Positions 32,218 to 40,442 of a DNA stretch of 41,630 nt are shown here, piece after piece. The position numbers were made by a program, and so were the translations under genes. Below the pieces are notes generated by a model that searched no databases, was not told the DNA's origin, and was given only the letters and a program-made list of their open reading frames with translations. Within the stretch, counting starts at the first letter, position 1; every line of letters starts with the position of its first letter. Source of the DNA: Mycobacterium lehmannii (GTDB taxonomy: Bacteria; Actinomycetota; Actinomycetes; Mycobacteriales; Mycobacteriaceae); assembly GCF_002245535.1 (NCBI RefSeq), contig NZ_NKCN01000031.1, positions 1 to 41,630 on the forward strand, given 5' to 3'.

Positions 32218-32808
32218 GTGAGCGAGCACTCCTCGGAGGCCGGTCCGACCAGGCAACGCCTCATCGACGTGGCGATCGAGTTGTTCAAACAACACAGCGT
32301 CGCAGGCACGTCGCTGCAGATGATCTCTGAAGAGCTAGGGCTTACCAAGTCCGCCATCTACCACCACTTCCGCACCCGCGACGAACTCCTGACCGCGGTG
32401 ATGGAACCGCTCATCGGTGAGGTCGCCGCGATCGTCGCCGCAGCCGACGCTCAGCGCTCAGCCCGTGCTCGCGCCGACCGTCTGCTGTGTGGATACGCCG
32501 CGCTGGCGGCCGCGAATCGTGAACTGATACCGCTGTTCACCGGAGACCCAACCGTCGCCGCATTGCTGCGGGCACGGACGGATTGGGCCGCGGTCGTCGA
32601 CCGTCAGATGGGCCTGCTCGCGGATGTGGAACCCGGGTTGGCCGGTCAGGTGAAAGCGGCGCTCGTGATGTCGGGGATCGCCTCCGCCGCGGGCGTCGAC
32701 TACGGCGACGTCGACGAGGACACACTGCGCGAGAAGCTGATCGCTGCCGGTCGCCGCACACTCGGATTGCGGACGCCACCGGGGCGCGACGCGCGGCCCA
32801 ACAGCTGA
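32218..32808 (+). CDS. TetR family transcriptional regulator
   Basis: A 196-residue regulator. The N-terminal helix-turn-helix is seen in TSLQMISEELGLTKSAIYHHF followed by RTRDELLTAVM. The C-terminal ligand domain is Ala-rich and of usual length. GTG 32218 is preferred with AGAGAGA upstream; TTG 32188 is an in-frame alternative that would make a leaderless mRNA from the TAGAGT -10. It faces the SDR gene over the large inverted repeat and probably represses both. It converges closely with the MaoC dehydratase gene, 13 bp away. Confidence 0.88.
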   Translation: MSEHSSEAGPTRQRLIDVAIELFKQHSVAGTSLQMISEELGLTKSAIYHHFRTRDELLTAVMEPLIGEVAAIVAAADAQRSARARADRLLCGYAALAAANRELIPLFTGDPTVAALLRARTDWAAVVDRQMGLLADVEPGLAGQVKAALVMSGIASAAGVDYGDVDEDTLREKLIAAGRRTLGLRTPPGRDARPNS

Positions 32809-32821
32809 GCCGTGCCGAGTC

Positions 32822-33862
32822 TCAGCGGAAGCGGATGTTCATCGTCGCCAGGCCGAAGATCTTCTTCCCCGCGGATCGCGCCGCCACCACGATCACACCC
32901 GATCGGGTCGCCGGATCCAGCGACTTGATCCTGCCGCTGAACTCGATGTCAGCGCCTTCCTCGGCGGAGACGATCGCGGGTGCGGACAGCCGGACCGCGT
33001 AGCGGGTCACCGCTCCCGGGTCGCCCGACCAGGCCGAGACGAATCCGGCACCGAGGCCCATGGTGAGCATGCCGTGGGCGATGACGTCGGGTAGTCCGGC
33101 CAGCTTGGCGATGTCCTCGTCCCAGTGGATCGGGTTGGCGTCCCCGGCGACGCCGGCGTAGTTGACCAGATCGCCGCGGGACAACCGGGTGTGGCGCACC
33201 GGGAGCTCGTCGCCGACCTTCACCTCGTCGAACGACGGTGTGCCCGGTCGGCGGTCCGAACCGTCGGCGATTCGGACCTCGCCCTCGGGCCGGACAGTCT
33301 TCTCGTATGTGCCGTCGGCTCCGCTGACCGCGAAGATGTCTACGTCGTGCATCATCTTGGCGTGAACGGCGGTCATGATGTCCGGATCCACGTCTTCGCT
33401 GGTCAGCCCTACCACGGTGGTGTGCAGGGTGTGCACCCGCTCGCCTGCGGTGTCGGTGAAGGTGTTGGTGACGGTGATCAGATCCCGCCCTGCGATCCTG
33501 CGCACCGACGTCAACTCGACGTCGATGACCAGCTCGTCGCCGGCCACCATCGGGCGGTGCTGCTCGAAGACCTCTTCGGTCTGCAGGTAGGTGTCGTAAC
33601 CGACGACCACCTGCTCGAACATGCGGCGGTTACACGACATGGCCGGGGCCGACGTGAACGTCAGCGGTGCCACCAGACCCGAATATCCCAGCTCAGCGGC
33701 CGCTTCGACGTCCCAGTGCGCGGGGTGGTAGTCCTGCACAGCGCGGGCGTATTCGCGCACCTTCTCGCGGCCGATGAGATAGGGGTCGGCCATCCGGTAC
33801 CAATGGCCGATCCGCGCTTCGATAGCCGACGTTTCAGGTGCTGCGGTCATAGATCTGCTCAT
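32822..33862 (-). CDS. Fused double-hotdog MaoC-type (R)-hydroxyacyl dehydratase
   Basis: A 346-residue protein made of two hotdog domains. The N-terminal half (to about 170) resembles the HadA/UPF0336-type non-catalytic domain (GREKVREYARAVQDYHPAHWD). The C-terminal half is a MaoC domain with the hydratase-2 motif, Asp and His in AGDANPIHWDED, then DVIAHGMLTMGLGAGF. Such enzymes dehydrate (R)-3-hydroxyacyl-CoA/ACP in fatty or mycolic acid metabolism; HadBD/MAB_4780-like proteins are a possible comparison, from memory. Starts at ATG 33862 or, 12 nt later, ATG 33850. Confidence 0.85.
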   Translation of the reverse strand: MSRSMTAAPETSAIEARIGHWYRMADPYLIGREKVREYARAVQDYHPAHWDVEAAAELGYSGLVAPLTFTSAPAMSCNRRMFEQVVVGYDTYLQTEEVFEQHRPMVAGDELVIDVELTSVRRIAGRDLITVTNTFTDTAGERVHTLHTTVVGLTSEDVDPDIMTAVHAKMMHDVDIFAVSGADGTYEKTVRPEGEVRIADGSDRRPGTPSFDEVKVGDELPVRHTRLSRGDLVNYAGVAGDANPIHWDEDIAKLAGLPDVIAHGMLTMGLGAGFVSAWSGDPGAVTRYAVRLSAPAIVSAEEGADIEFSGRIKSLDPATRSGVIVVAARSAGKKIFGLATMNIRFR

Positions 33863-33971
33863 CTTTTCTGCCGGTTTGTCGGTAAGGCCGACCCCAGCAC
33901 ACTAACGCGCGCAAACCTCGAACCCTCGCCGAGCATGGCCGCAGGCTGCACAGTCGGTTACCAGGGCCGGA

Positions 33972-34001
33972 TTGGCGAGGCCGATCAAGAGCCATTAATT
34001 T
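33972..34001 (+). promoter_or_regulatory. Promoter of a leaderless GH6 cellulase mRNA
   Basis: TTGGCG (33972-33977), an 18-bp spacer and TAATTT (33996-34001, pattern TAnnnT) place the transcription start at about 34008-34009. That coincides with the GTG at 34009, three bases before an in-frame ATG. No ribosome-binding site is present, as expected for a leaderless mycobacterial transcript. Confidence 0.5.
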
Positions 34002-34008
34002 CCCTGGG

Positions 34009-35010
34009 GTGATGTCCTCAGCTGTTCGCGCCGTCTCGCGATTGACCGCACCCGTGCTCACCGTGGCGGTCGTCGCCTCCGCGGGGCTCCCCGCCGGCCC
34101 GGTGTTGCAGGGCCCGGCGCCGACGGTGCGCTTGGCCAGCGAGGGCAACCCGTTGGCGGGTAAGCCCTTCTACGTCAACCCGACGTCCAAGGCGATGCGC
34201 GCCGCGCAAGCTGCGGACCCGCCCAGCCCCGAACTGTCCGCGGTCGCCAACACCCCGCAGGCCTATTGGCTGGTGCCGGGCTCGTCGGCGTCGACGGTGG
34301 CGAAATACGCGGGCGACGCGCAGGCCGCCGGTGCCCTACCGGTGTTCGCCATCTACGGGATTCCCCACCGCGACTGCGGAAGCTTCGCCGCGGGAGGGCA
34401 CGGATCCGGTGAGGCCTATCGGCAGTGGATCGACGGCATTGCCGCCGACATCGGCCCGGTGCCCGCGGTGGTCATCGTCGAACCCGACGCGCTCGCCATG
34501 GCCGACTGCCTGTCCGGGGATCAGCGTCAGGAACGTTTCGACCTGATCCGCTACGCCGTGGACACGCTGACCCGTAACCCGTCGACCGCGGTGTACGTCG
34601 ACGCGGGCCACCTGCGCTGGCACAGCCCGGAGGAGATGGCGTCTCGGCTCAACCAGGCCGGCGTCGCCGGCGCGCGGGGATTCAGCCTCAACGTTGCGAA
34701 CTTCTTCACCACCGAAGATGAAATCGGTTACGGCGAAGCGATCTCGGGCCTGACGAACGGTAAGCACTACGTGATCGACACGTCCCGCAATGGGAACGGT
34801 CCGGCGGAGGGCGAGCTCTATTGGTGCAATCCCAGCGGACGGGCTCTGGGCGTCGCGCCCACTACGGCCACTGCGGGTCCGCACGCCGACGCCTATCTGT
34901 GGGTCAAGCGGCCCGGCGAATCCGACGGGACATGCGGCAAGGGTGACCCGCCCGCCGGTGATTTCGTCAACCAGTACGTGATCGAGTTGGCGCGCAACGC
35001 GGGCCGCTGA
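34009..35010 (+). CDS. Secreted GH6 family cellulase (endoglucanase / cellobiohydrolase)
   Basis: A 333-residue exported glycosidase cutting beta-1,4-glucan by inversion. A signal peptide covers about the first 30 residues (LTAPVLTVAVVASAGLPAG). GH6 features are PFYVNPTSKAMRAA, Asp122 in HRDCGSFAAGG, the catalytic acid Asp160 in VIVEPDALAMADC, the YVDAGHLRWHS block, and the late DAYLWVKRPGESDGTCG. No cellulose-binding module is present. M. tuberculosis CelA1 (Rv0062) is the obvious relative. GTG 34009 or ATG 34012 starts a probably leaderless mRNA. Mycobacteria use such enzymes on plant debris or on biofilm cellulose (inference). Confidence 0.9.
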   Translation: MMSSAVRAVSRLTAPVLTVAVVASAGLPAGPVLQGPAPTVRLASEGNPLAGKPFYVNPTSKAMRAAQAADPPSPELSAVANTPQAYWLVPGSSASTVAKYAGDAQAAGALPVFAIYGIPHRDCGSFAAGGHGSGEAYRQWIDGIAADIGPVPAVVIVEPDALAMADCLSGDQRQERFDLIRYAVDTLTRNPSTAVYVDAGHLRWHSPEEMASRLNQAGVAGARGFSLNVANFFTTEDEIGYGEAISGLTNGKHYVIDTSRNGNGPAEGELYWCNPSGRALGVAPTTATAGPHADAYLWVKRPGESDGTCGKGDPPAGDFVNQYVIELARNAGR

Positions 35011-35048
35011 CACGTTTGAGCGCTGACAACGAAGGAAATGGATTGATC

Positions 35049-35621
35049 ATGCCCTCGCCACGAACGTCGCCGACGTGCGCCTCGATCCTGATGGTCAGCC
35101 TGATGGTGCTGTCCGGATGCGCCGCGCTCGAGAACAAGGAGACCCACAGTACGGCGACGGCAGAGTCCGGCACCCAGACGCCGTTGGCCGCTCCGCGCAC
35201 CGAGCCGCGCACCCCGGCACCGAATCCACCCCCGTCGGTCGAGCGCAAGCTGCCGATCGGGGATGTCTCGCTCGGGATCGACGACCGCGGCGACCTCGGG
35301 CAGATCATCGTCGACAGCACCGGGCGCACGCTGTACGTCTTCTCGCAGGACGCTCTGAACGAACCGACGTGCTACGGCGAATGCGCCGACACCTGGCTGC
35401 CACTGTTGGCGGACGCCGATCCGGCCGGCGGCGTCGGCATCGACGTGGCGTCGGCCAGGACGGTGCCGCGTCGCGACGGCCGCGAGCAGGTGACGTACCG
35501 CGGCCATCCCCTCTATCGCTATGCGGGCGATCAGACCGACAGGGACGCCAACGGGCAGGGTCTCGACATGTTCGGCGGGGAATGGCATGTGCTTACCAAG
35601 TTCGGTGAACCGCTGGCCTGA
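35049..35621 (+). CDS. Lipoprotein with two Secreted_9 / COG4315-type repeats
   Basis: A 190-residue lipoprotein. The lipobox is SLMVLSGC near residue 24, followed by a Thr/Pro-rich linker of about 40 residues. Two copies of the short repeat follow: GRTLYVFSQDALNEPTCYGECADTWLPL with its Cys pair, and VTYRGHPLYRYAGDQTDRDANGQG ending in WHVL. Such domains occur in small actinobacterial surface proteins of unknown function, possibly binding metal or heme. ATG 35049 is chosen; TTG 35043 is an alternative nearer the AAGGAAA ribosome-binding site. It lies 38 bp after the cellulase. Confidence 0.82.
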   Translation: MPSPRTSPTCASILMVSLMVLSGCAALENKETHSTATAESGTQTPLAAPRTEPRTPAPNPPPSVERKLPIGDVSLGIDDRGDLGQIIVDSTGRTLYVFSQDALNEPTCYGECADTWLPLLADADPAGGVGIDVASARTVPRRDGREQVTYRGHPLYRYAGDQTDRDANGQGLDMFGGEWHVLTKFGEPLA

Positions 35622-35678
35622 GGAATAGCCGCGTCGTTCGCCGGTGTTGGCATGCGCATCGACGGAAGCGAGAGCGGC

Positions 35679-36509
35679 ATGGACTTCGGGATTTCGACAT
35701 TCGTCAATGACGACACCATCGACACTGTGTCGTTGGCCCGCGCCATCGAGGAGCGGGGCTTTCACGCACTCGTGGTCGCCGAGCACACCCACATACCGGC
35801 CAGCAGACAGTCGCCGTATCCGATGGGCGGGGACCTGCCGAAGGTCTACTACCGGACCCTGGATCCGTTCGTGACGCTGGCCGCGGCAGCCGCGGTGACG
35901 ACGAAGATCCAACTGGTCACCGGGATTGCGCTGTTGATCCAGCGCGATCCGATCACCACCGCCAAGGAGGCGGCCAGCATCGACGTGATCTCGGATGGCC
36001 GGTTCGTGTTCGGTGTGGGTGCGGGGTGGAACATCGAGGAGTTGCGCCACCACGGCACCGACCCCAAGACCCGCGGTGCGCTGCTGGATGAACGCATCGA
36101 GGCGATCAAAGCGCTGTGGACCAATGAACCCGCCGAGTATCACGGACGCTTCGTCGACTTCGACTCCTCGTTCCTGCGTCCCAAACCGGTGCGGAAACCG
36201 CATCCACCCATCGTGGTCGGCGGCGACTCCGATGCCACGGTCAAGCGGGTGATCCGTCATGGAGCCGGCTGGATCTCCAATCCACTGCCGGTCGAGAGGC
36301 TCGCCAAACGCATCGACCAGATGCGCGAGGGTGCGGGCCACGACGTCCCGTTGACGACCTTCGGGACGCCTGCGAATCCGGATTATTGGCGCGCGCTCGA
36401 GGACCTCGGCTACCGGCAGGTGAACCTGCTGCTACCCACGAAACCGCGCGATGAGTCGGTGCGGCTGCTCGACGACTACGCGGACAAGGTGGCCAAGTAC
36501 CGCGGCTAA
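35679..36509 (+). CDS. LLM-class F420-dependent oxidoreductase
   Basis: A 276-residue luciferase-like (TIM-barrel) flavin/F420 oxidoreductase. It opens with MDFGISTFVNDD, then VAEHTHIPASR, the conserved GIALLIQRDPITTAKEAASIDVISDGRFVFGVGAGWNIEEL, and PHPPIVVGGDS before the C-terminal barrel strands. ATG 35679 gives the standard N terminus; an in-frame ATG at 35652 adds nine residues. The substrate is unknown. It precedes a pair of acyl-CoA dehydrogenase genes but is separated from them by a repeat-containing gap. Confidence 0.88.
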   Translation: MDFGISTFVNDDTIDTVSLARAIEERGFHALVVAEHTHIPASRQSPYPMGGDLPKVYYRTLDPFVTLAAAAAVTTKIQLVTGIALLIQRDPITTAKEAASIDVISDGRFVFGVGAGWNIEELRHHGTDPKTRGALLDERIEAIKALWTNEPAEYHGRFVDFDSSFLRPKPVRKPHPPIVVGGDSDATVKRVIRHGAGWISNPLPVERLAKRIDQMREGAGHDVPLTTFGTPANPDYWRALEDLGYRQVNLLLPTKPRDESVRLLDDYADKVAKYRG

Positions 36510-36544
36510 GTCAGCACGGCTAAGTCAGCACGGCTAAGTCAGCG
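36503..36544. repeat. Three tandem 14-bp repeats at the end of the LLM gene
   Basis: Unit CGGCTAAGTCAGCA is repeated three times head to tail (36503-36516, 36517-36530, 36531-36544), the last copy ending in G instead of A. The first copy contains the gene's stop codon TAA and each copy supplies another in-frame or shifted stop. It is a short VNTR-like array. Confidence 0.9.
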
Positions 36545-36604
36545 CGAGCGACCGCGTCTGCACGGCGACACGCCGTAACGAGAGGTACAAAGGCGGTCGC
36601 TCGC
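36544..36604. repeat. Nested palindrome / hairpin element
   Basis: Outer arms GCGAGCGACCGC (36544-36555) and GCGGTCGCTCGC (36593-36604) are perfect 12-bp inverted repeats enclosing 37 bp. Inside is a second perfect stem, ACGGCG-ACA-CGCCGT (36562-36576). It directly follows the 14-bp tandem repeats and lies in a 174-bp gap between two plus-strand genes. It may be a REP-type repeat, a structured RNA or a transcription-attenuating hairpin; no T-run follows. Confidence 0.7.
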
Positions 36605-36683
36605 ACACGCCAAGCGCCCAAGCAGAGCCCGAATTGAGGAGCCCGCCGATTCTCGACGCGCGTCGAGTTTCTATCGTGACTGC

Positions 36684-37889
36684 ATGAGCAATGACGCTGA
36701 TGCCGGTCGGGTCGCCGAACTGGCGCGCGGGGTCGTCGCCGACCACGACCCGAAGAGCGTGCCGATTCCCGAATTCCTCGGCGCGTGCTACGACGCCGGT
36801 CTGACCTGGGTGCACTTTCCCGAAGGCCTCGGTGGGCTCGGGGTGTCCCGCGGTTTGCAGGCCGTCGCCGACCGCATCCTGCAGGGCGCGGGCGGCCCGG
36901 TGCCCCTCGGGCTCAACCCGATGGGCTACGGCATGGCCGCGCCGACCATCCGCGAACACGCCCAGACCGAGGACGTCAAACGAAATTGGTTGCGCCCGTT
37001 GGCAACCACCGACGACCTGTGGTGCCAGTTGTTCTCCGAGCCGGGCGCAGGCTCCGACTTGGCCGGGCTTGCGACATCGGCCGTGCGTGACGGAGACGAC
37101 TGGGTCATCAACGGTCAGAAGGTGTGGACCAGCCTCGCGCACCGAGCGCGCTGGGGACTGCTGCTCGCGCGCACCAATCCCGATGTGCCCAAGCACAAGG
37201 GCCTGACGTACTTCGTCATCGACATGCACGGGGCCGGTGTCGAGACGCGACCGCTACGCCAGATGACGGGCCAGGCCGAGTTCAACGAGGTCTACTTCAG
37301 CGACGCCCGCATCCCGGACAAGCACCGCCTCGGCGAGGTCGACAACGGCTGGGCCGTCGCGATGACGACGCTGATGAACGAACGCACCGCACTCGGCGGC
37401 AGTGGCAGCAGGCGCGGCGCAGGCACCATCGCCGATGCGACCGGGCTGTGGGCATCGCGACCCGAGCGCCACACCCCGGTGCTGCGGGACCGGCTCACAC
37501 AGCTGTGGCTGCGCTCGGAGGCGCAACGGCTCACCTCCGAACGCTCACGCGCGGCCGCGACGGTCGGCGGACCCGGCCCGGAGGGGTCGGTCGGCAAGTT
37601 GGTCGGCGCCGAGCTCAACCAGGACATCTACCAGTGGTGCATGGATTTCCTTGGCCCCGAGGGAATTCTGTACCACGGCTATCAGCAGGGTAGCGGGCAC
37701 ACGGTCGCAAAAAGGGACAGCGACTGGCAGGGGCCCATCCAGCAGCGGTACCTGCGGAGCAGGGCCAACACCATCGAAGGCGGTACGTCTGAGGTGATGC
37801 GGAACATCCTCGGGGAACGCATCCTTGGACTGCCCGGCGACCTGCGTGCCGACGCCGGCATGCCATGGAAGGAGATTCCCCGTGGTTGA
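36684..37889 (+). CDS. Acyl-CoA dehydrogenase, catalytic subunit type
   Basis: A 401-residue FAD enzyme introducing an alpha-beta double bond into an acyl-CoA. The substrate/FAD-binding LFSEPGAGSDLAGL, GQKVWTSLAHRARWGLLLART and the RIP loop DARIPDKHRLG are present. The C-terminal block ANTIEGGTSEVMRNILGERILG carries the catalytic Glu just before Gly-Gly-Thr. It overlaps the second dehydrogenase gene by 8 bp. Such adjacent pairs form alpha2beta2 enzymes in mycobacterial sterol and branched-chain degradation (established for FadE26/27- and FadE28/29-type pairs); here the substrate is unknown. Confidence 0.9.
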   Translation: MSNDADAGRVAELARGVVADHDPKSVPIPEFLGACYDAGLTWVHFPEGLGGLGVSRGLQAVADRILQGAGGPVPLGLNPMGYGMAAPTIREHAQTEDVKRNWLRPLATTDDLWCQLFSEPGAGSDLAGLATSAVRDGDDWVINGQKVWTSLAHRARWGLLLARTNPDVPKHKGLTYFVIDMHGAGVETRPLRQMTGQAEFNEVYFSDARIPDKHRLGEVDNGWAVAMTTLMNERTALGGSGSRRGAGTIADATGLWASRPERHTPVLRDRLTQLWLRSEAQRLTSERSRAAATVGGPGPEGSVGKLVGAELNQDIYQWCMDFLGPEGILYHGYQQGSGHTVAKRDSDWQGPIQQRYLRSRANTIEGGTSEVMRNILGERILGLPGDLRADAGMPWKEIPRG

Positions 37890-39057
37890 CAGCCCAGCCT
37901 CGCAGGCCGAGTACAAATTCACCGAAGAACAGGGCCAATTACGCGATGCGGTGCGCAAGTTCAGCGCAGAACACTTCTCCGAAGAGACCGTCCGCGGGTT
38001 GATGGAGTCCGACCCGCCGTTCGATCCCAAGGTCTGGGCCCGACTCGGCGGCGAGCTCGGCGTGCTCGGTCTGTCGGTGCCCGAGGCCGACGGAGGTGTC
38101 GGCGGAACGCTCATCGATCAGGCCGTGGCCATCGAGGAGCTCGGGGCACGGTTGGCGTGTGGGCCGCTGTTCGGCACGGTGTACCTGGCGATCCCGGCCC
38201 TCGTGGCCGCCTCGTCAGGGCCGGTGCGCGACGAGCTGCTCGGCGACCTCGTCGAGGGTCGGCGCACAGCGGCGTTCGCCGTGGTGGACCGCGCCGGCAC
38301 GTTCGATCCGGACGCCGTCTCGGTGTCGGCTTCCGGAGATGCGTTGACAGGCACGGTGACTCAGGTCGTCGATGGCGGCATCGCCGACGTCCTGTTGGTC
38401 GCCGCGCGTGACGGTGACGCCGTCGCCTTGTATGCCGTCGACGGCACCGCCGACGGAGTGCAGCGCACACCGCTGGCCACGCTCGACCTCACCCGCTCCG
38501 AGGCGAACGTAACGTTCACCGATGCGCCTGCCCGCGTGATCGCCGGGGCCGAGGAAGCCACCCGGGTCATCGACCATGCGCTGCAGGTCGGTGCGGCGCT
38601 GCTTGCCGTGGAGCAGGTGGGCGCGGCTCAGCATCTGCTCGACCTGTCAGTGGATTATGCGAAGTCGCGGTTGCAGTTCGGCAGGCCGATCGGGTCGTTC
38701 CAAGCGGTCAAGCACCGGCTCGCGAACCTGCTCGTCGACGTCGAGCACGCGAGGTCGGCTGCCTATCATGCGATCTGGGCGCTGGCGGACGGATCCGACG
38801 ATCCTGCACTGGCCACCAGCATCGCCCAGGCGGTCTGCTCGGGCGCCCTGACCCACGTCGCCAACGACACCATTCAGGTGCACGGTGGCATCGGGTTCAC
38901 CTGGGAACACCAGGCCCATCTCTATTACAAGCGCGCCGCGACGAACGCGGTTCTGCTGGGCAGCACCGAGGAGCACAGGGACCGGGTCGCGGCGATGGTG
39001 CTCGACGGCGCGGAGGCCGAGCGGGTGCCGCGGGTCGCCGACGGGCTGACCGTCTGA
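37882..39057 (+). CDS. Acyl-CoA dehydrogenase, apparently non-catalytic partner subunit
   Basis: A 391-residue acyl-CoA dehydrogenase-fold protein starting at GTG 37882, overlapping the upstream gene's stop by 8 bp and preceded by GGAAGGAG. It has the N-terminal helix domain (FTEEQGQLRDAVRKFSAEHFS), the mid helices DYAKSRLQFGRPIGSFQAVKHRLA with the FAD-contacting Arg, and the C-terminal VHGGIGFTWEHQAHLYYKRA. Where catalytic family members have an E-G-T/E-G-G-T block it shows LLGSTEEHRDR, so the base Glu seems missing. This is typical of beta subunits in heterotetrameric FadE pairs. Confidence 0.88.
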   Translation: MVDSPASQAEYKFTEEQGQLRDAVRKFSAEHFSEETVRGLMESDPPFDPKVWARLGGELGVLGLSVPEADGGVGGTLIDQAVAIEELGARLACGPLFGTVYLAIPALVAASSGPVRDELLGDLVEGRRTAAFAVVDRAGTFDPDAVSVSASGDALTGTVTQVVDGGIADVLLVAARDGDAVALYAVDGTADGVQRTPLATLDLTRSEANVTFTDAPARVIAGAEEATRVIDHALQVGAALLAVEQVGAAQHLLDLSVDYAKSRLQFGRPIGSFQAVKHRLANLLVDVEHARSAAYHAIWALADGSDDPALATSIAQAVCSGALTHVANDTIQVHGGIGFTWEHQAHLYYKRAATNAVLLGSTEEHRDRVAAMVLDGAEAERVPRVADGLTV

Positions 39058-39151
39058 GCCTGTCTCGTCACGGTGACTTGCGTCACCTGATTGATAACGA
39101 TTCGAAACCTGTTGCGTTGCAAGATGAGACACGAGGACCGAACAGCTCGGG

Positions 39152-39170
39152 TGTGAACACTATGTTCACA
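39152..39170. promoter_or_regulatory. 19-bp palindrome containing the -10 of a leaderless GH5-like gene
   Basis: TGTGAACA (39152-39159) and TGTTCACA (39163-39170) are perfect 8-bp arms around CTA. TATGTT at 39161-39166 fits the -10 pattern TAnnnT and lies 7 nt before GTG 39173, so transcription would start at the start codon. A dimeric repressor bound here would block the promoter directly. No recognisable -35 is present. Confidence 0.6.
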
Positions 39171-39172
39171 AG

Positions 39173-40312
39173 GTGCGCCGGCGAACCGCCCTCAAACTCC
39201 CGCTGTACCTCGCAGCCGCCGCGGCGCTGACCAAGCTGCCGTCCGCCGCTGCGGCCGAGACGGGGCGGTGGTCGGCTGACCGCGCCAACGCCTGGTATGG
39301 GGAGCAGGGCTGGCTGCTGGGCGCCAACTATGTCACTTCGAATGCAGTCAACCAGCTCGAGATGTTCCAGGCGGGCACCTACGATCCGCGCCGTATCGCC
39401 GGTGAGCTCAGCGTGGCCAGGCGGATCGGGATGAACACCATGCGGGTGTTCCTGCACGACCAGCTATGGGCGGCGGACCGAGCCGGATTCAGCCAGCGGC
39501 TGTCCCAGTTCGTCTCCATCGCGGCAAGCCACAACATCAAACCGCTGTTCGTGCTGTTCGACTCGTGCTGGGATCCGTTGCCCAAGGCCGGCCCCCAACG
39601 CGCGCCGATCAAGGGAGTGCACAACTCGGGCTGGGTGCAAAGCCCCGGCGCTCACCGCCTGGAGGATCCGGCCTACACCCGCGTGCTGCAGAGCTATGTC
39701 ACCGGCGTGGTCGGCCAGTTCCGCAACGATCCGCGTGTTCTCGGGTGGGACGTGTGGAACGAGCCGGACAACCCCGCGAAGGACTACCGCAAGGTCGAGC
39801 ACGCGGACAAGCTGAAGCTGGTCACGGCGTTCCTGCCGCACGTGTTCCAGTGGGTGCGAGCGGTCAAGCCGATTCAGCCGTTGACCAGTGGCGTGTGGCA
39901 GGGCCATTGGCGCGACCCCGGCAGCCGCAGTGAGATCGCCAGCCTGCAGCTCGAGCTTTCCGACATCATCAGCTTCCATAGCTACGCTGAACCGTCCGAG
40001 TTCGAGGACCGCATCGACGAGCTCGCCCCGCTGGGCCGGCCGATCCTGTGCACCGAGTACCTCGCCCGCAACCTTGGCAGCACGGTCGAGGGCATCCTGC
40101 CGATTGCCAAGCGACGCAACGTCGGTGCCTACAACTGGGGCTTCGTCGCGGGGCGGACGCAGACGTACCTTCCGTGGGACTCCTGGAACGATCCGTACAC
40201 GACGCTTCCGGAGACGTGGTTCAGCGATCTGATCCACCCCGACGGTCGGGCGCACGACGACAACGAGATCCGTTTCATCCAGAAGCTCGCCGGGTTGAGC
40301 GCCGCAAGCTAG
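39173..40312 (+). CDS. Secreted GH5-like glycoside hydrolase (cellulase superfamily)
   Basis: A 379-residue exported retaining glycosidase. The N terminus MRRRTALKLPLYLAAAAAL has an RR followed by hydrophobic residues, fitting a Tat signal, cleaved near AAAAE. The clan-A TIM barrel is shown by the acid/base Glu197 in GWDVWNEPDN, IISFHSYAEP, and the nucleophile Glu295 in ILCTEYLAR. NTMRVFLHDQLW is the early conserved Arg strand. The substrate is a beta-glucan, mannan or xylan, not distinguishable here. GTG 39173 starts a probably leaderless mRNA whose -10 is inside a palindrome. It is the second secreted polysaccharide hydrolase within 5 kb. Confidence 0.88.
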   Translation: MRRRTALKLPLYLAAAAALTKLPSAAAAETGRWSADRANAWYGEQGWLLGANYVTSNAVNQLEMFQAGTYDPRRIAGELSVARRIGMNTMRVFLHDQLWAADRAGFSQRLSQFVSIAASHNIKPLFVLFDSCWDPLPKAGPQRAPIKGVHNSGWVQSPGAHRLEDPAYTRVLQSYVTGVVGQFRNDPRVLGWDVWNEPDNPAKDYRKVEHADKLKLVTAFLPHVFQWVRAVKPIQPLTSGVWQGHWRDPGSRSEIASLQLELSDIISFHSYAEPSEFEDRIDELAPLGRPILCTEYLARNLGSTVEGILPIAKRRNVGAYNWGFVAGRTQTYLPWDSWNDPYTTLPETWFSDLIHPDGRAHDDNEIRFIQKLAGLSAAS

Positions 40313-40442
40313 ATCCGCATCGGCGCGTACGGCTTTGCCGGAATCGGGTCGGTGGCGGAAGTTTTCGGCATTCGAGACCCAATTTTGGCTGGGTGGATGG
40401 TGGGCGGCGAGATTTGTCGGTGGGGGGTGTCATGATGCGGTT

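Noticed and set aside
36503..36544. Possible CRISPR array
   Set aside because: The repeats are directly adjacent 14-mers with no spacers, and no cas genes are present.
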